Below are positions 30,067 through 39,009 of a DNA stretch of 64,000 nucleotides, one piece after another. Within the stretch, counting starts at the first letter, position 1; the number at the start of each line of letters is the position of its first letter. A model generated the notes under the pieces. The model saw nothing but the letters and a program-made list of their open reading frames with translations, did not search any database and was not told the DNA's origin. Position numbers and translations under genes: made by a program. This DNA comes from Stenotrophomonas nematodicola (GTDB lineage Bacteria > Pseudomonadota > Gammaproteobacteria > Xanthomonadales > Xanthomonadaceae), in NCBI RefSeq assembly GCF_009467805.1, contig NZ_WIAY01000006.1, positions 62,001-126,000 of the forward strand, written 5' to 3'.

Positions 30067-30930
30067 TCATGGCCACGCCACCCACGCCCCCGGCTGCACT
30101 GGCTGGACAGTCAGGGTGCTCGTTCTGGCCTGCACGCCCAGCGTGCGCAGCGGCGCCTCCACTTCCTGGTACTCCGCAATGCCCGAGATGCCGTAGTGGA
30201 TGGGCACGATGGACCGCGCGCCAAGGACGGTGGCGGCAGCAATGGCCTGTTCGGGGGTAAGCACGCCCGGCTGTCCGCTGACCGGTTTGCGCCAGCCGAA
30301 CCGGGCACCGTTGATCGGCAGAAAGGCCATGTCGAAAGGACCCAACTGTCGCGCGATCTTCCACCAGTGCCCGTGCCACATCGTGTCACCGCCGTGGAAG
30401 ATCCGTCGCCCGCCCGCCGACACCACCCACGACACCTGCGGGTCGCCGTAGCCGTCCGACGCGGGTACCGCGGTGGCGGTGAAGTCGCCCAGCAACTGCG
30501 GCTCCCGCAGCGTTGCAGGACGCGCCCGGGCTTTCGGGGGAATCGGGAGCGGATGGGTTCGGGCGGGATGGATCACGGTGCCCCCCGCGTGCAGCGCCTG
30601 CGCCACGGCACCCGCATCGAAATGGTCCGAGTGCACATGGGTGAGCAGGACGCTGGTCTCCCCGACCGCATCCGCGACCGGGATCAACACGTCCGGCAGC
30701 GCCGCGCCCCACTCGGCGGCATTGGTCAACGGATCGATGAACAGGGTCGAGCCGGGGAGCTGGAGACGGATGCCTGCCCAAGCCAGCCGCTGGATGCGCA
30801 GGCCGCCCTGTGTCGGCACCTGCGCGGCAGCGAGCGATGCGGGCAACAGCAGCGCCGTCGCTCCGGCCGCACAGCCGGACAGGAAGGCCCGTCGCCCCAC
30901 CCGGACACCGCCCGATGCAGGCGCGCTCAT
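30067..30930 (-). CDS. Tat-exported metallo-beta-lactamase-fold hydrolase
   Basis: A 287-residue protein with a Tat-type leader (VGRRAFLSGCAAGATALLLPASLAAA) and a metallo-beta-lactamase core: LTHVHSDHFDAG (HxHxDH), then IFHGGDTMWHGHW and PIHYG near the end. It resembles UlaG-like lactonases and N-acyl-phosphatidylethanolamine-hydrolysing relatives; the substrate is unknown. Its ATG overlaps the stop of the upstream MBL-fold gene (30927-30930), so both are cotranscribed and divergent from the LysR regulator. Confidence 0.82.
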   Translation of the reverse strand: MSAPASGGVRVGRRAFLSGCAAGATALLLPASLAAAQVPTQGGLRIQRLAWAGIRLQLPGSTLFIDPLTNAAEWGAALPDVLIPVADAVGETSVLLTHVHSDHFDAGAVAQALHAGGTVIHPARTHPLPIPPKARARPATLREPQLLGDFTATAVPASDGYGDPQVSWVVSAGGRRIFHGGDTMWHGHWWKIARQLGPFDMAFLPINGARFGWRKPVSGQPGVLTPEQAIAAATVLGARSIVPIHYGISGIAEYQEVEAPLRTLGVQARTSTLTVQPVQPGAWVAWP

Positions 30931-31781
30931 GCGACCTCCGTCGGACGCGCCAGATAGGTATCCAGCTCGAAAATGCCCTGGGCCTCGATCGCCTCCAGAT
31001 TGCGCTGGTGCCAGATCCGCTCGAAGTCGGTGGGTTCAACGCCCGGCGCGAGGCACGCGTCCATCGGGATGGCCGCAATCCTCTCTCCCAGCGGCCCCGC
31101 GTCTGCCTGCGCGCGCAGGGTTACCACGGTGCGCCGTAGGTGCTCCAGATAGTGCAGCGCGTTATCGAGCACCGTGGCATCGAACGCGCCGATGTGTCCG
31201 CCGACCACGGTGCCGCGCCCAAACTGCCTGGCCCGCCCAATCGCCGTCCGGATCTGTGCCGGGTCCGCCTTGGAGAGATAGACGATATTGCCCACGATGT
31301 TGTCGCCGACGCAGACCAGATCGGCGGTGGGGACATCCACGCTGAGGTGGTCCAGGGTCTTGCCCGGGTTATGCAGCAGGCGAAGCTCATGGCGACCCCA
31401 GCGGATGCGCATCGCGCTGTCGAACACCACCTGCGGCTCACGGTAGAACGCATCCACGCGGTGGTTCTGCGACAGGAAGGTGTGGCGATAGTTGCGATGC
31501 GCCACCGTCATCGCCTCGGGAAACACGGTGAGCCCGGCGATGTGATCGCTCATGAAATGGGTGAAGACCATCATGCGTACGGTCTTCCCCATCTGCCGGC
31601 ACAGCAGATCGCGCAACCGCCGGGCATCCGCCGCACTGCCCAGGGCGTCGACCAGCAACACGTCGCTCCCGTTGAAGAACACGGTCGCGACGGACGCATG
31701 TTCGTCGCCTACGCATAGCGAGACGTCCGGACCCAATGGTGTCAGATGCACGGCGGCTTCCCTTGAGGTGGAGGCCGCCAT
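30927..31781 (-). CDS. Metallo-beta-lactamase-fold hydrolase
   Basis: A 284-residue cytoplasmic MBL-fold protein. The metal signature is THFMSDHIAGL, with the first histidine position of HxHxDH replaced (H-F-M-S-D-H), so one zinc site may be incomplete. Other blocks are LHNPGKTLDHLSVDVPTADLVCVGDNIVGNIV and VVGGHIGAFDA. The ATG at 31781 is chosen; a TTG nine codons upstream is an alternative. It is the first gene of an operon with the Tat-exported MBL protein, divergent from a LysR gene. Confidence 0.78.
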   Translation of the reverse strand: MAASTSREAAVHLTPLGPDVSLCVGDEHASVATVFFNGSDVLLVDALGSAADARRLRDLLCRQMGKTVRMMVFTHFMSDHIAGLTVFPEAMTVAHRNYRHTFLSQNHRVDAFYREPQVVFDSAMRIRWGRHELRLLHNPGKTLDHLSVDVPTADLVCVGDNIVGNIVYLSKADPAQIRTAIGRARQFGRGTVVGGHIGAFDATVLDNALHYLEHLRRTVVTLRAQADAGPLGERIAAIPMDACLAPGVEPTDFERIWHQRNLEAIEAQGIFELDTYLARPTEVA

Positions 31782-31826
31782 GATTGCCAGCAGCCCCGAG
31801 GCTGACAAACGACATGATTTGACCTT

Positions 31827-31847
31827 CAGGTTAGAAAACCTAACCTG
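31827..31847. promoter_or_regulatory. Palindromic operator between the MBL operon and lysR gene
   Basis: Perfect inverted repeat with arms CAGGTTAG (31827-31834) and CTAACCTG (31840-31847) five bases apart, in the 101-base divergent intergenic region. It has the T-N11-A core shape of a LysR binding site and is the obvious target of the adjacent regulator. Confidence 0.7.
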
Positions 31848-31882
31848 ATAGGATCGATCATCGGTGGTGGTTGGAGCCCTGG

Positions 31883-32815
31883 ATGAAACCGCGTCACGCC
31901 CCTCCTCTCAACGCCCTGCGCGCATTTGAAACCGCTGCACGTTGCCTGAGCTTCCAGAAGGCCGCGGCCCGGCTTTTTGTCACGCCGGCGGCCGTGAGCC
32001 ATCAGGTCAAACGGCTCGAGGACCATCTGGGCATCGCGTTGTTCGAGCGCGGCCATCGGACCGTCACGCTGACCAGCGAAGGTGCCGCCCTCGCCACCTC
32101 GCTGAGCGATATCTTCGAGATGCTGGACCTCGCTCTGGACCGCGCTTCGCCTGCAGCCACCGCCGACCTGCGCGTCAGCACGATGGAGTCCTTTGCCGCC
32201 AAATGGCTGGCTCCGCGGCTGCCCCGCTTTCACGCCCGTCACCCTGATATCCAGGTGCGGATCGTCACCTCCGACCAGTTGGCGGACCTCGGTCGCGACG
32301 GTATCGATATCGCCCTCCGCTATGGTCCCGGAGCCGGTTACGGCAACCCGGCCGACCTGCTGATGGAGGCACCGGTGTTCCCCGTCTGCGCGCCAGGGAC
32401 CCTGCGTGCCGACGGCCTGCCTCTGACCTCGCCCGCCGATCTCGCCCACGTCACCCTGATCCATGACCAGAGCGCGGAGGGCCGGCCGGGTGTGCCCGAC
32501 TGGGCCGCGTGGCTGGCGTTCGCCGGCGTGCCGGCGGTGCGTGCGGATACCGGCCCGGTGTACCCCAGCATCTACCTGGCCCAGGAAGCGGCCCTCCACG
32601 GGCACGGCGTGGCATTGGGCGTGGGACCGCTGGTGGAGGAAGACCTCCGCGCAGGACGGTTGATCCGCCCCTTCGAAGCGCAGCTGCCCAACGCGTATGC
32701 CTTCTGGACGGTCTGTCCGGCTGCGGGGCGGAAGGTGGAAGCGACGGATGCGTTTCGACGGTGGTTGGAGGTGGAGAGCAGGGCGTCGCGCTCTCTTGAT
32801 GATCGACCAACCTAG
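31883..32815 (+). CDS. LysR-family regulator, GcvA-like
   Basis: A 310-residue LysR regulator. The winged-helix DNA-binding part is PPLNALRAFETAARCLSFQKAAARLFVTPAAVSHQVKRLEDHLG (residues about 8-50), continuing GIALFERGHRTVTLTSEG. The PPLNALRAFEAA start is characteristic of the GcvA group. The C-terminal two-lobed effector domain follows. GGAG lies 6 bases upstream of the ATG at 31883. It is divergent from the two MBL-fold genes and probably controls them through the palindrome at 31827-31847; the inducer is unknown. Confidence 0.9.
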   Translation: MKPRHAPPLNALRAFETAARCLSFQKAAARLFVTPAAVSHQVKRLEDHLGIALFERGHRTVTLTSEGAALATSLSDIFEMLDLALDRASPAATADLRVSTMESFAAKWLAPRLPRFHARHPDIQVRIVTSDQLADLGRDGIDIALRYGPGAGYGNPADLLMEAPVFPVCAPGTLRADGLPLTSPADLAHVTLIHDQSAEGRPGVPDWAAWLAFAGVPAVRADTGPVYPSIYLAQEAALHGHGVALGVGPLVEEDLRAGRLIRPFEAQLPNAYAFWTVCPAAGRKVEATDAFRRWLEVESRASRSLDDRPT

Positions 32816-33115
32816 TATTTGCACGAGGCCATCAGTTGTTGCAGAAGCAGGCTACATGCCTGCCTATGAGGCCACAGTGTTGTTCTGCCTCGGTTGAATC
32901 GCCAAGCGTTGCAACTCGTTGCATGTCGCTCCTGTCCGTCAGCCCCTATCTTTTCCCGTCAACTCTCGACGGTTCCGAGCCCAGAATGTCGTGGGATAGC
33001 GTTCGTGAGGTCGCGGGCGCGCCCTGGTTGACTTCTGCCGGGAAGGGCTGGCTGTGCGGGATTCCGGAGATATCGCAGGAACGCGACTCAGCGCCCCTTC
33101 AGACGTGAGTTACAG
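32816..33115. other. Intergenic region after the LysR gene
   Basis: About 300 bases without a convincing gene. I see no terminator, repeat or RNA. Confidence 0.4.
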
Positions 33116-33487
33116 ATGTTCGTGAGAAAGTACGATGACATTGACTGGCACACCGGCGGAGACTTTCCAGCCGACCTCAATGCTTCCCATGCCCGCACCC
33201 ATATCGCCCTCTTCCTGGAGTGGGCCATCCGTCGCGGGCATGAAAGCGACACGCTTCGCTCCTTGCATCCTGACGCGCTGCATTCAATTCGCCAAGGACA
33301 GCTGAGCGGAAAGGACCTGCTTGCCCAATGCTGCGATGACAAGCTTACGAGCGACGACTTGTCAGAAACGGGAAATGGCTTCGCGCAGGCGTACTACGAA
33401 GTATCCTACCTGGAGGATTACGTGGATCTTTCTGACGATGATCTGCCGACCCTTTACCACGAACCCTACGACCAGAAAAAAGCATGA
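33116..33487 (+). CDS. DUF7832-type hypothetical protein
   Basis: A 123-residue acidic protein whose first half matches a family with the layout YDDIDWHTGGDFPADL, then THIALFLEWAIRRG, then CDDKLTSDDLSETGNGFAQAYYE. No signal or membrane segment. In other genomes proteins of this shape often occur singly or beside toxin loci as candidate immunity proteins; I have no evidence for that here. It lacks the usual C-terminal part of longer family members. Confidence 0.55.
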   Translation: MFVRKYDDIDWHTGGDFPADLNASHARTHIALFLEWAIRRGHESDTLRSLHPDALHSIRQGQLSGKDLLAQCCDDKLTSDDLSETGNGFAQAYYEVSYLEDYVDLSDDDLPTLYHEPYDQKKA

Positions 33488-33778
33488 GACATATGCGAAA
33501 AGCTCGATGCGCGATTTCACCAATGGTCGAAACAACTCGACGATGAATGACGTTTCGCTGGACGTGGTGGCGCTCACCCTCGTCCCGCCCTTATGTCAAC
33601 GTGGAATTCCGCCACTGTTCCGCGCGAGAGTCGCGTCACGCGACCAGCCAGACTACGGCTGACATCTTCGAAGTAGTTGCATGGTCGACACAGGCGGTCT
33701 TTGCCAGGATCTCCGGTTTCATCCTGGCGTCGGGGCTGCACACGCCCGCCACGCCCGTCTCCCCCATCCGAGCACTAC
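33488..33778. other. Intergenic region before the lipoprotein gene
   Basis: About 290 bases without a supported gene. Confidence 0.4.
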
Positions 33779-34738
33779 ATGCCTATTTCCATAAAACACT
33801 TGCTGCGCTCAGCGCTGCTTCTTCTGCAGGCCACCGTTGCCCTTGGGTGCGCCAAGCCGCCCCACCCCGCGCAGCTTGTACCCGGAACGTCCGTCAGTCT
33901 GGCTCCCCCGTCGGGATTCTCGCCCGCCTCCACCTTCACTGGCTTCATGAGTGAGGATGGCCGGGCAAGCATTCTGGTCGCCGAGTTGCCCGCCCACGCC
34001 AGCGAGGCAGTGGCAACGCTGTTCGTCGATGAACAAACCGCCCGTCGTCAGTTCGCCACGCGCGGCGTCCTGGTCAAGCATCTGGAGTCGCTTGACGTCG
34101 AGGGGCGCGCGGTTCCCGTCGCGATCGGCACCCAGAACGCTCATGGGCAGACGTTCAACAAGTGGATTGCGCTGTTCCCCGGTTCTCCTACGGTAATGAT
34201 CACGGTCCAGGCACCCACGGATCACGCAATGAAGCACAAGTCCGCAATGATGACCCTGACCTCCGTCAAGGTGAGCCCGCCGGCGTCCCTGGAGGAGCAA
34301 CTTGCAGCCCTCCCCTTCACCGTGACGCCGGAACCGCCGTTCCGGATTGTCGATACGCTGGCAGGCGCCTCGGCCATCCTGACTGCGGGCGAACTGGATA
34401 CCGACCCGGAGGGTCGCCAACCTCTGCTGATCGTCGCGTCCCAACTGTCACTCCCCTTCGGTTCGGATGACCTTGCAGATGTCTCCGATCAACTGATTGC
34501 CGGCACACGCGAGATCCAGCACGGTACGGTTGTGTCGAGGCACGATGTCATGTTCGCCGGCATCGCCGGACATCGCGTCAGCGGCCACATGCCTGATGGC
34601 GGCACGTTCCACCACTATCTGGCGCTCTGGCCGGGCCAGCGCTTCGTTCGCCTGGCCGCCATTCTGCCTGCGGGGAGCAGCCATGATGTGCAGGACGCTG
34701 TCACCGCTGTGGCCGCTTCGATCCGATTCCGGGAGTGA
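33779..34738 (+). CDS. Hypothetical lipoprotein
   Basis: A 319-residue protein with a type II signal peptide (LLRSALLLLQATVALGC, lipobox ALGC). The mature part has two similar halves: PPSGFSPASTFTGFMSEDGRASILVAELPAHA in the first and PEPPFRIVDTLAGASAILTAGELDTDPEG in the second, each followed by a related VMITVQA or FVRLAAIL strand, suggesting an internal duplication. No family is recognised. The ATG at 33779 directly precedes the signal peptide. It is probably an outer- or inner-membrane-anchored periplasmic protein. Confidence 0.68.
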   Translation: MPISIKHLLRSALLLLQATVALGCAKPPHPAQLVPGTSVSLAPPSGFSPASTFTGFMSEDGRASILVAELPAHASEAVATLFVDEQTARRQFATRGVLVKHLESLDVEGRAVPVAIGTQNAHGQTFNKWIALFPGSPTVMITVQAPTDHAMKHKSAMMTLTSVKVSPPASLEEQLAALPFTVTPEPPFRIVDTLAGASAILTAGELDTDPEGRQPLLIVASQLSLPFGSDDLADVSDQLIAGTREIQHGTVVSRHDVMFAGIAGHRVSGHMPDGGTFHHYLALWPGQRFVRLAAILPAGSSHDVQDAVTAVAASIRFRE

Positions 34739-34797
34739 GTTCCGCCCGAACTGTCCGTGCTGAAAGCGCTCTTCAGGCAACGTCATAACGGTTCTCC

Positions 34798-35347
34798 CTA
34801 CGGATGGGCGGCCGGTGTCAGGCCGCCCAGGATCGTCTTCGGTCGCTCCTCGTTGTATTCCCGTCGCAAGGTTTCGATCTCGCTGCGGGCATGCAGCCGT
34901 GTGGGAAACCCATGCTCGTTGAGGCATTCGTCGCGCAGGTGCGCGTTGAAAATCTCGATGCACGCGTTCTGATTCAGTCTGCCGGGCGGGATCAAGCGCG
35001 CCTGCGCACCTCGCTCGCAGGCGCACGCCACCATCGTCCTGCCGCAAAACGCATCGCCGTTGTCGGTCCGGATCACCTGCTGCCAGTTCAGCACCCGCAC
35101 CACGCCGTAGGCGGAGATCGCCCGCTCCACCTCAATCGCCGCTGCTTCAAGCGTCCCATCGTCAACGATGGTCAGCGCATTGATTACAGGATCACCGGGC
35201 ACACTCATGCCGCCGAACGTGCTGCGCCACAGGTAATAGGACGCCTCACTGAACCCGTGCCGGTGGCACAGGTCATTCACCGCCATGCGGGCCTCTGCCC
35301 AACGGAGGAAGCCGATGTTCTGCTCTTCGGAAATAGCGCCTTTTCAT
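34798..35347 (-). mobile_element. Defective IS3-family (IS407-like) element remnant
   Basis: Reading minus strand from ATG 35347, the OrfA start is frameshifted after about seven codons. A second frame then continues as EEQNIGFLRWAEARMAVNDLCHRHGFSEASYYLWRSTFGGM (OrfA) and is joined in frame to the C-terminal rve part of OrfB (RTDNGDAFCGRTM, NQNACIEIFNAHLRDECLNEH, YNEERPKTILGGLTP). The middle of the element is deleted, so no transposition activity is expected. It marks the left side of the mosaic region. Confidence 0.8.
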
Positions 35348-35468
35348 GTCCAATCTCCGTCTCGTTGGGCATTGAACGCCAAAGCGCGGTGCTCTGACCA
35401 CTGAGGGGAAGTCGAGATCAGCAATCGCCTTGTGTGGGTCAACGTGCACTGCAAAGCGTCTAGCGCCG
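35348..35468. other. Short unassigned stretch between IS3 remnant and integrase fragment
   Basis: No gene or repeat recognised; it may hold the outer end of the IS3 remnant. Confidence 0.4.
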
Positions 35469-35648
35469 TCATAGCGTTCGCGCCACGTATCTCCGCACGT
35501 TCCAGGCAGCGCTTCCCGCCTTGGCTATGGACCCTGGCGGTGAGCTCAGCCGCAGCCTTGGCATGACAACCTGCAACTCAGCGGGAGCACGTTGACGAAA
35601 GGCGTAGGTGCCTGATGAAGCGCGGATGAGGTGATGGGGGATGCGCAT
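35469..35648 (-). pseudogene. Tyrosine-type integrase, N-terminal remnant (left copy)
   Basis: From the ATG at 35648 the minus strand encodes MRIPHHLIRASSGTYAFRQR, an N-terminus typical of DUF6538-type tyrosine recombinases (RIPHHLxRxxSGxYxFRQRxP). Similarity is limited to about the first 30 codons; the core domain and catalytic residues are absent, so it is a fragment. A second fragment with the same start (MRIPHHLSRSSTGRWSF) is at 45237-45307. Each lies next to a tRNA-Ser-like att fragment. Confidence 0.6.
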
Positions 35649-35693
35649 TCGGGAGATGTGTCCCGATCCGTGCCCCATTGGCATTAGACGAAT

Positions 35694-35712
35694 ATTGGCG
35701 GGGAGAGTGGGA
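35694..35712 (+). repeat. Integrase attachment-like repeat, left copy (tRNA-Ser 3'-end-like)
   Basis: ATTGGCGGGGAGAGTGGGA matches the copy at 45389-45407 at 18 of 19 bases. Read on the minus strand it resembles the 3' end of a tRNA-Ser gene (CCCACTCTC(C/T)CCGCCA). It sits 46 bases upstream of the left integrase fragment. Confidence 0.6.
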
Positions 35713-35927
35713 CTAGACGTCCCCTCTCCTAAACCCTTGATCTTCCTGCAGAACCCAGACCGGGCTGTGTCCTGGTGAGTGTCCTTCAAGTGTATGACCG
35801 GCGAGTGGGCCAAAGCAACGTATCCGGAGATGACATCCTTAGCCAGCGAACCATCATGACTAGTCAGCTTTTCGTAGTGAAGATGCCTTCTCAGGAAGTC
35901 AGCTTACCTCCTGTCTGGATGATTCAC

Positions 35928-36581
35928 CTAAGTGCGCCGCCATAGTGATCCAAGTTCTTCCGACCCTCGCATCCGCGTAACTTCCAAGACATGATCTTTG
36001 ATGTCAGGAACGCCATACTCGATCACCAATTCCACAACCTCTTTTTGCGGCAATCCACTAGGCCTCACGGGATACTCATCAATAGGCTTGAAGATGGAGG
36101 CATCACGTGGATGGGGCATCGGCCAGGTGTTCCCTGAGTTCATGTGACAAAGCCGAACGCGTGACGCATGGCTCGACAGTAGACTTGCAGTGTCCACAGT
36201 CAACACGTCGTGCTCGAACTCGCCATATGAATTGAGCAACCGGAGCAAGCGCTCTCTCTGCGCCCAAAAGAACACCTTCCCATTGATCAAGCGATACCAG
36301 TCAGCGGCACTTACAGCAGGCGGCAATGCCCTCTCGATCCGACTGGGTGGCATCGGCTTCTGGTCCCGCAACACGATGTCGTCCGAAAGCCCTGGATGTA
36401 TCGACGCCATCTCGTGACGATGCCCATCTTCAAATTTTGCGCGTAGAGGGCCACCGATATTCAGTCTATCCAGCGCGGCAGTTGCAGAGAGCAGTCCTCT
36501 GGCATGAATGCTCGGCCAAGAGCCAGCATTTGCCATATGAAAAATACGCGGATACCTAGCTATGAGATGGCTGATTTCCAC
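35928..36581 (-). CDS. DUF7002-like hypothetical protein
   Basis: A 217-residue protein with the conserved blocks IFHMANAGSWPSIHARGLLSA, SAADWYRLINGKVFFWAQRERLLRLL, HDVLTVDTASLL, RVRLCHMNSGNTWPMPHPRD and EYGVPDIKDHVLEVTRM. Members of this family are of unknown function; the arrangement of an RYR-like first block, an early helix and a later strand resembles ADP-ribosyltransferase folds, but I cannot assign catalytic residues with confidence. The GTG at 36581 has GAGG 9 bases upstream; an ATG at 36536 is an alternative start. Confidence 0.6.
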   Translation of the reverse strand: MEISHLIARYPRIFHMANAGSWPSIHARGLLSATAALDRLNIGGPLRAKFEDGHRHEMASIHPGLSDDIVLRDQKPMPPSRIERALPPAVSAADWYRLINGKVFFWAQRERLLRLLNSYGEFEHDVLTVDTASLLSSHASRVRLCHMNSGNTWPMPHPRDASIFKPIDEYPVRPSGLPQKEVVELVIEYGVPDIKDHVLEVTRMRGSEELGSLWRRT

Positions 36582-36664
36582 AGTTATGCGCCTCGCTCAG
36601 AACGAGCAGTCCAGTTTCTGCGGTCAATGATAGACCGCAAATCTTCAAAGTCCGCATCCAGGTT

Positions 36665-37415
36665 CTACCCAGATATCACGTACGGTTCTAAAAGAGTTGC
36701 AATCTTCTGATCCTGCCTGGCGACCCTTCGCCGCATCCTTGGGTTATGGCGTCGCTCGATGTAGTCAAACACATCCGCTCGTGCTGCATCCAGTGTCGGA
36801 TAGTTCGTTCGATAGACTCGCTCACGCTTGAGTAGCCCAAAGAAGCCTTCGCAGGCCGCATTGTCGCCGCAATGTCCCACAGCGCTCATCGAGCAGATCA
36901 GCCCGTTAGCCGCGAGAGATGCCTGGTAGTCACCGCTGCGGAACTGACTGCCACGATCCGAATGCAGGATGACTTCGTGGCTGCCTTGACACTGCCAGAC
37001 CGCCAGTAGCGGCACATCAGCCGAATCGGAAACTCGTTGCGGCAACGTTCCATCACTTGATACCTCAGGATGATTCCTTTGCAAAGAACGTCGCCGCTTC
37101 TCGCAGAAAATCCTGTTCCTTCTTCACCCGCGCCAGCTCGCGCTTGAGGCGGGGCAGCTATTCATCCCGAGGTGTCCCGGTGCCGCCGAAGGCGACAGCG
37201 CCCGGGCTCTGTGCCTCGCGTTTCCAGCGAGTCAGCAGGGTGTCGCGAATCCCCAGCTCCCGCGCCACCTGGGCACAGCTGACGCCGGGCTGGCTTGCCT
37301 GCTCAACCGCACCACGCTTGAACTCGGCACTGAACTTCCTGCGCTTTGACATGAACACTCCTCATGGCCTGGATCGGCCTTCTTGTAAGTGTCCGTGAAA
37401 TCGGGGGTGAACCCT
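36665..37415 (-). mobile_element. Defective IS3-family element
   Basis: OrfA starts at ATG 37352 or 37358 (MSKRRKFSAEFKRGAVEQA, helix-turn-helix transposase) and is interrupted by a TAG after GTGTPRDE (near 37157); the following LPRLKRELARVKKEQDFLREAATFFAK is the natural continuation. OrfB keeps a short N-terminal piece (FPIRLMCRYW) joined to the C-terminal rve part (HSDRGSQFRSGDYQ, VGHCGDNAACEGFFGLLKRE, YIERRHNPRMRRRVARQDQ), with the middle deleted. The outer end at 37310-37415 is repeated in inverted orientation at 45131-45236. Confidence 0.8.
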
Positions 37416-37871
37416 AGGCAACACGAAGCAAGCAGATCATCGCTCTGGAGCTCTACCAGCCGAGCGTGGAACTGCCGCGTTATCGGCGTGGGCAATTCGC
37501 AAAGTGGCTGGGCGATGAAAGTAAGTTCTATCCATGAACCCATGCATGGCGATGACGCATCTGGAATTGCTTCGTGACCAAGACAAGGCAGGTGATGGCA
37601 CAAGAGTGACCGGGGTTCGCACTCGTTTAGCGAAAGCGGCCGCCCATTCATCGCCACTGCGGAGAGCATCGACGCCTTTGCCCCGGCCAGGCTTCATCTG
37701 TAGCCGCAGACCCGTGACGGCTCCCTCAATCAGGGGTGCCGTCGAGGCCAGGATTGTTAAGCCAGGCATCCCTCCCAAGCCATGTCCACTATGGGCCTGC
37801 TCCTGTGTTGCGCACCAGATTGAACCCACGGCGCAGCCTATACTGGGTTCAAAGCCACGAAGGAGGGGTGC
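37416..37871. other. Gap before the HEPN-like gene
   Basis: About 456 bases with no supported gene. A TATACT at 37839-37844 may be the -10 of the next gene, and the ribosome site AAGGAGG is just before its ATG. Confidence 0.5.
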
Positions 37872-38822
37872 ATGACAACATCGAGGCGGGACGAGTTAAA
37901 CGAGTGGAAATGGGCTCAACGTCCGTCGAATGAAACCGAGTTCGACGAGATGATGACCTCGCTTGACGCACATCTTTCGACGAAGGGGATTGAGCCTCAC
38001 CGTCGCGGCATCATGGCGTCAGCACAGGTCTCCTGGACCCTGAAGCTGGATGGAACCCCCATCCTAGGTGGGCCACCCGACCGCGGACCGCCATTCTCAC
38101 CACGTGACCTCCTGGCACGTGTTCATGACTGGTATTCAGAGCACTACGGTGAGGCGATGAAGGTCGATATGTCCCCTGGATCCGTGTTGGCTATGGTGAA
38201 AGGAAATCTTTGGAAGATTCGCCTACCGATGCTCTATGGGGAAGGGAGGGTAGGCATCCATCGAGATCTCTCGGATGGGGCTCGGAATGTCATTGGCCGT
38301 GGCCCCATGACCATCAACGCCTTAAGTTGCGTCGACGGCATGACGCAATCAATGGCAAACAAGCTAACGGACCAAGACCTGACGCTGCTTCTTGATGCCT
38401 TTGCTGACGGCTTGCAGGCGATCATGACACTTGACGCTCTCGGCGGAAGCCAACTGTTCTTCGAAGCCAAGGCAGATTACAGGCACAGCGTTGAGGCAAT
38501 CGTGAGCAGGCGGGAATACGGCAAGGCGCGCTGGGAGGCGGCGCAGTGCGCAGAAAAGCTGTTGAAGGCATTTTTAGCCTTGGCTGGACATGCTTACCCG
38601 ACGAGCGGCGGCAAGGGACACGATCACGTCCACCTTGGCGAACTGCTGAAGGAGAAGCTTGGCATCCAGATAGATGAAGAACTCCTGCTGACCCTCAAGA
38701 CGTCACCCGCGGTGCGATATGGGGAAGAAGCCAGCTCCCTGGAACAGGCGATGGCTTCCCACCACGCCCTTCTAACGCTGCTTAAAGCACTTGGCACAAA
38801 CGATTACATTCACCACACCTAG
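37872..38822 (+). CDS. HEPN-domain-like hypothetical protein
   Basis: A 316-residue protein, ATG at 37872 with AAGGAGG 5 bases upstream. The C-terminal 110 residues look like a HEPN four-helix domain: EYGKARWEAAQCAEKLLKAFLALAG, GHDHVHLGELLKEKLG and SSLEQAMASHHALLTLLKALG. HEPN domains are common RNases in toxin and defence systems; the classic R-x4-6-H motif is not clear, so activity is uncertain. The N-terminal 200 residues are not recognised. It is within the island beside an AbiU2-like and a SIR2-like gene. Confidence 0.65.
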   Translation: MTTSRRDELNEWKWAQRPSNETEFDEMMTSLDAHLSTKGIEPHRRGIMASAQVSWTLKLDGTPILGGPPDRGPPFSPRDLLARVHDWYSEHYGEAMKVDMSPGSVLAMVKGNLWKIRLPMLYGEGRVGIHRDLSDGARNVIGRGPMTINALSCVDGMTQSMANKLTDQDLTLLLDAFADGLQAIMTLDALGGSQLFFEAKADYRHSVEAIVSRREYGKARWEAAQCAEKLLKAFLALAGHAYPTSGGKGHDHVHLGELLKEKLGIQIDEELLLTLKTSPAVRYGEEASSLEQAMASHHALLTLLKALGTNDYIHHT

Positions 38823-39009
38823 TCGCTCTGAGGAGAGCAGCGTAGCCGTTCCTTTCTCCGCCTCATGGAGGCCAGTCCCCCAGTCGGGGAGGACAAGCAA
38901 GCCACAGATTGGCTACATGGCATAAGAAAATACCCCGATGCAGAAGGGACCGTGACGAAGCGAAATCTCATATGTATTCTGATCCGAACGCTACTGCCAC
39001 TGTGACCAT

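Noticed and set aside
28620-30260. 546-codon open frame opposite the TonB lipoprotein
   Set aside because: Overlaps two clearly real minus-strand genes; composition is typical of a shadow.
37437-37829. Opposing open frames of about 115-130 codons
   Set aside because: Neither has a ribosome site or recognisable domain, and each is the shadow of the other.
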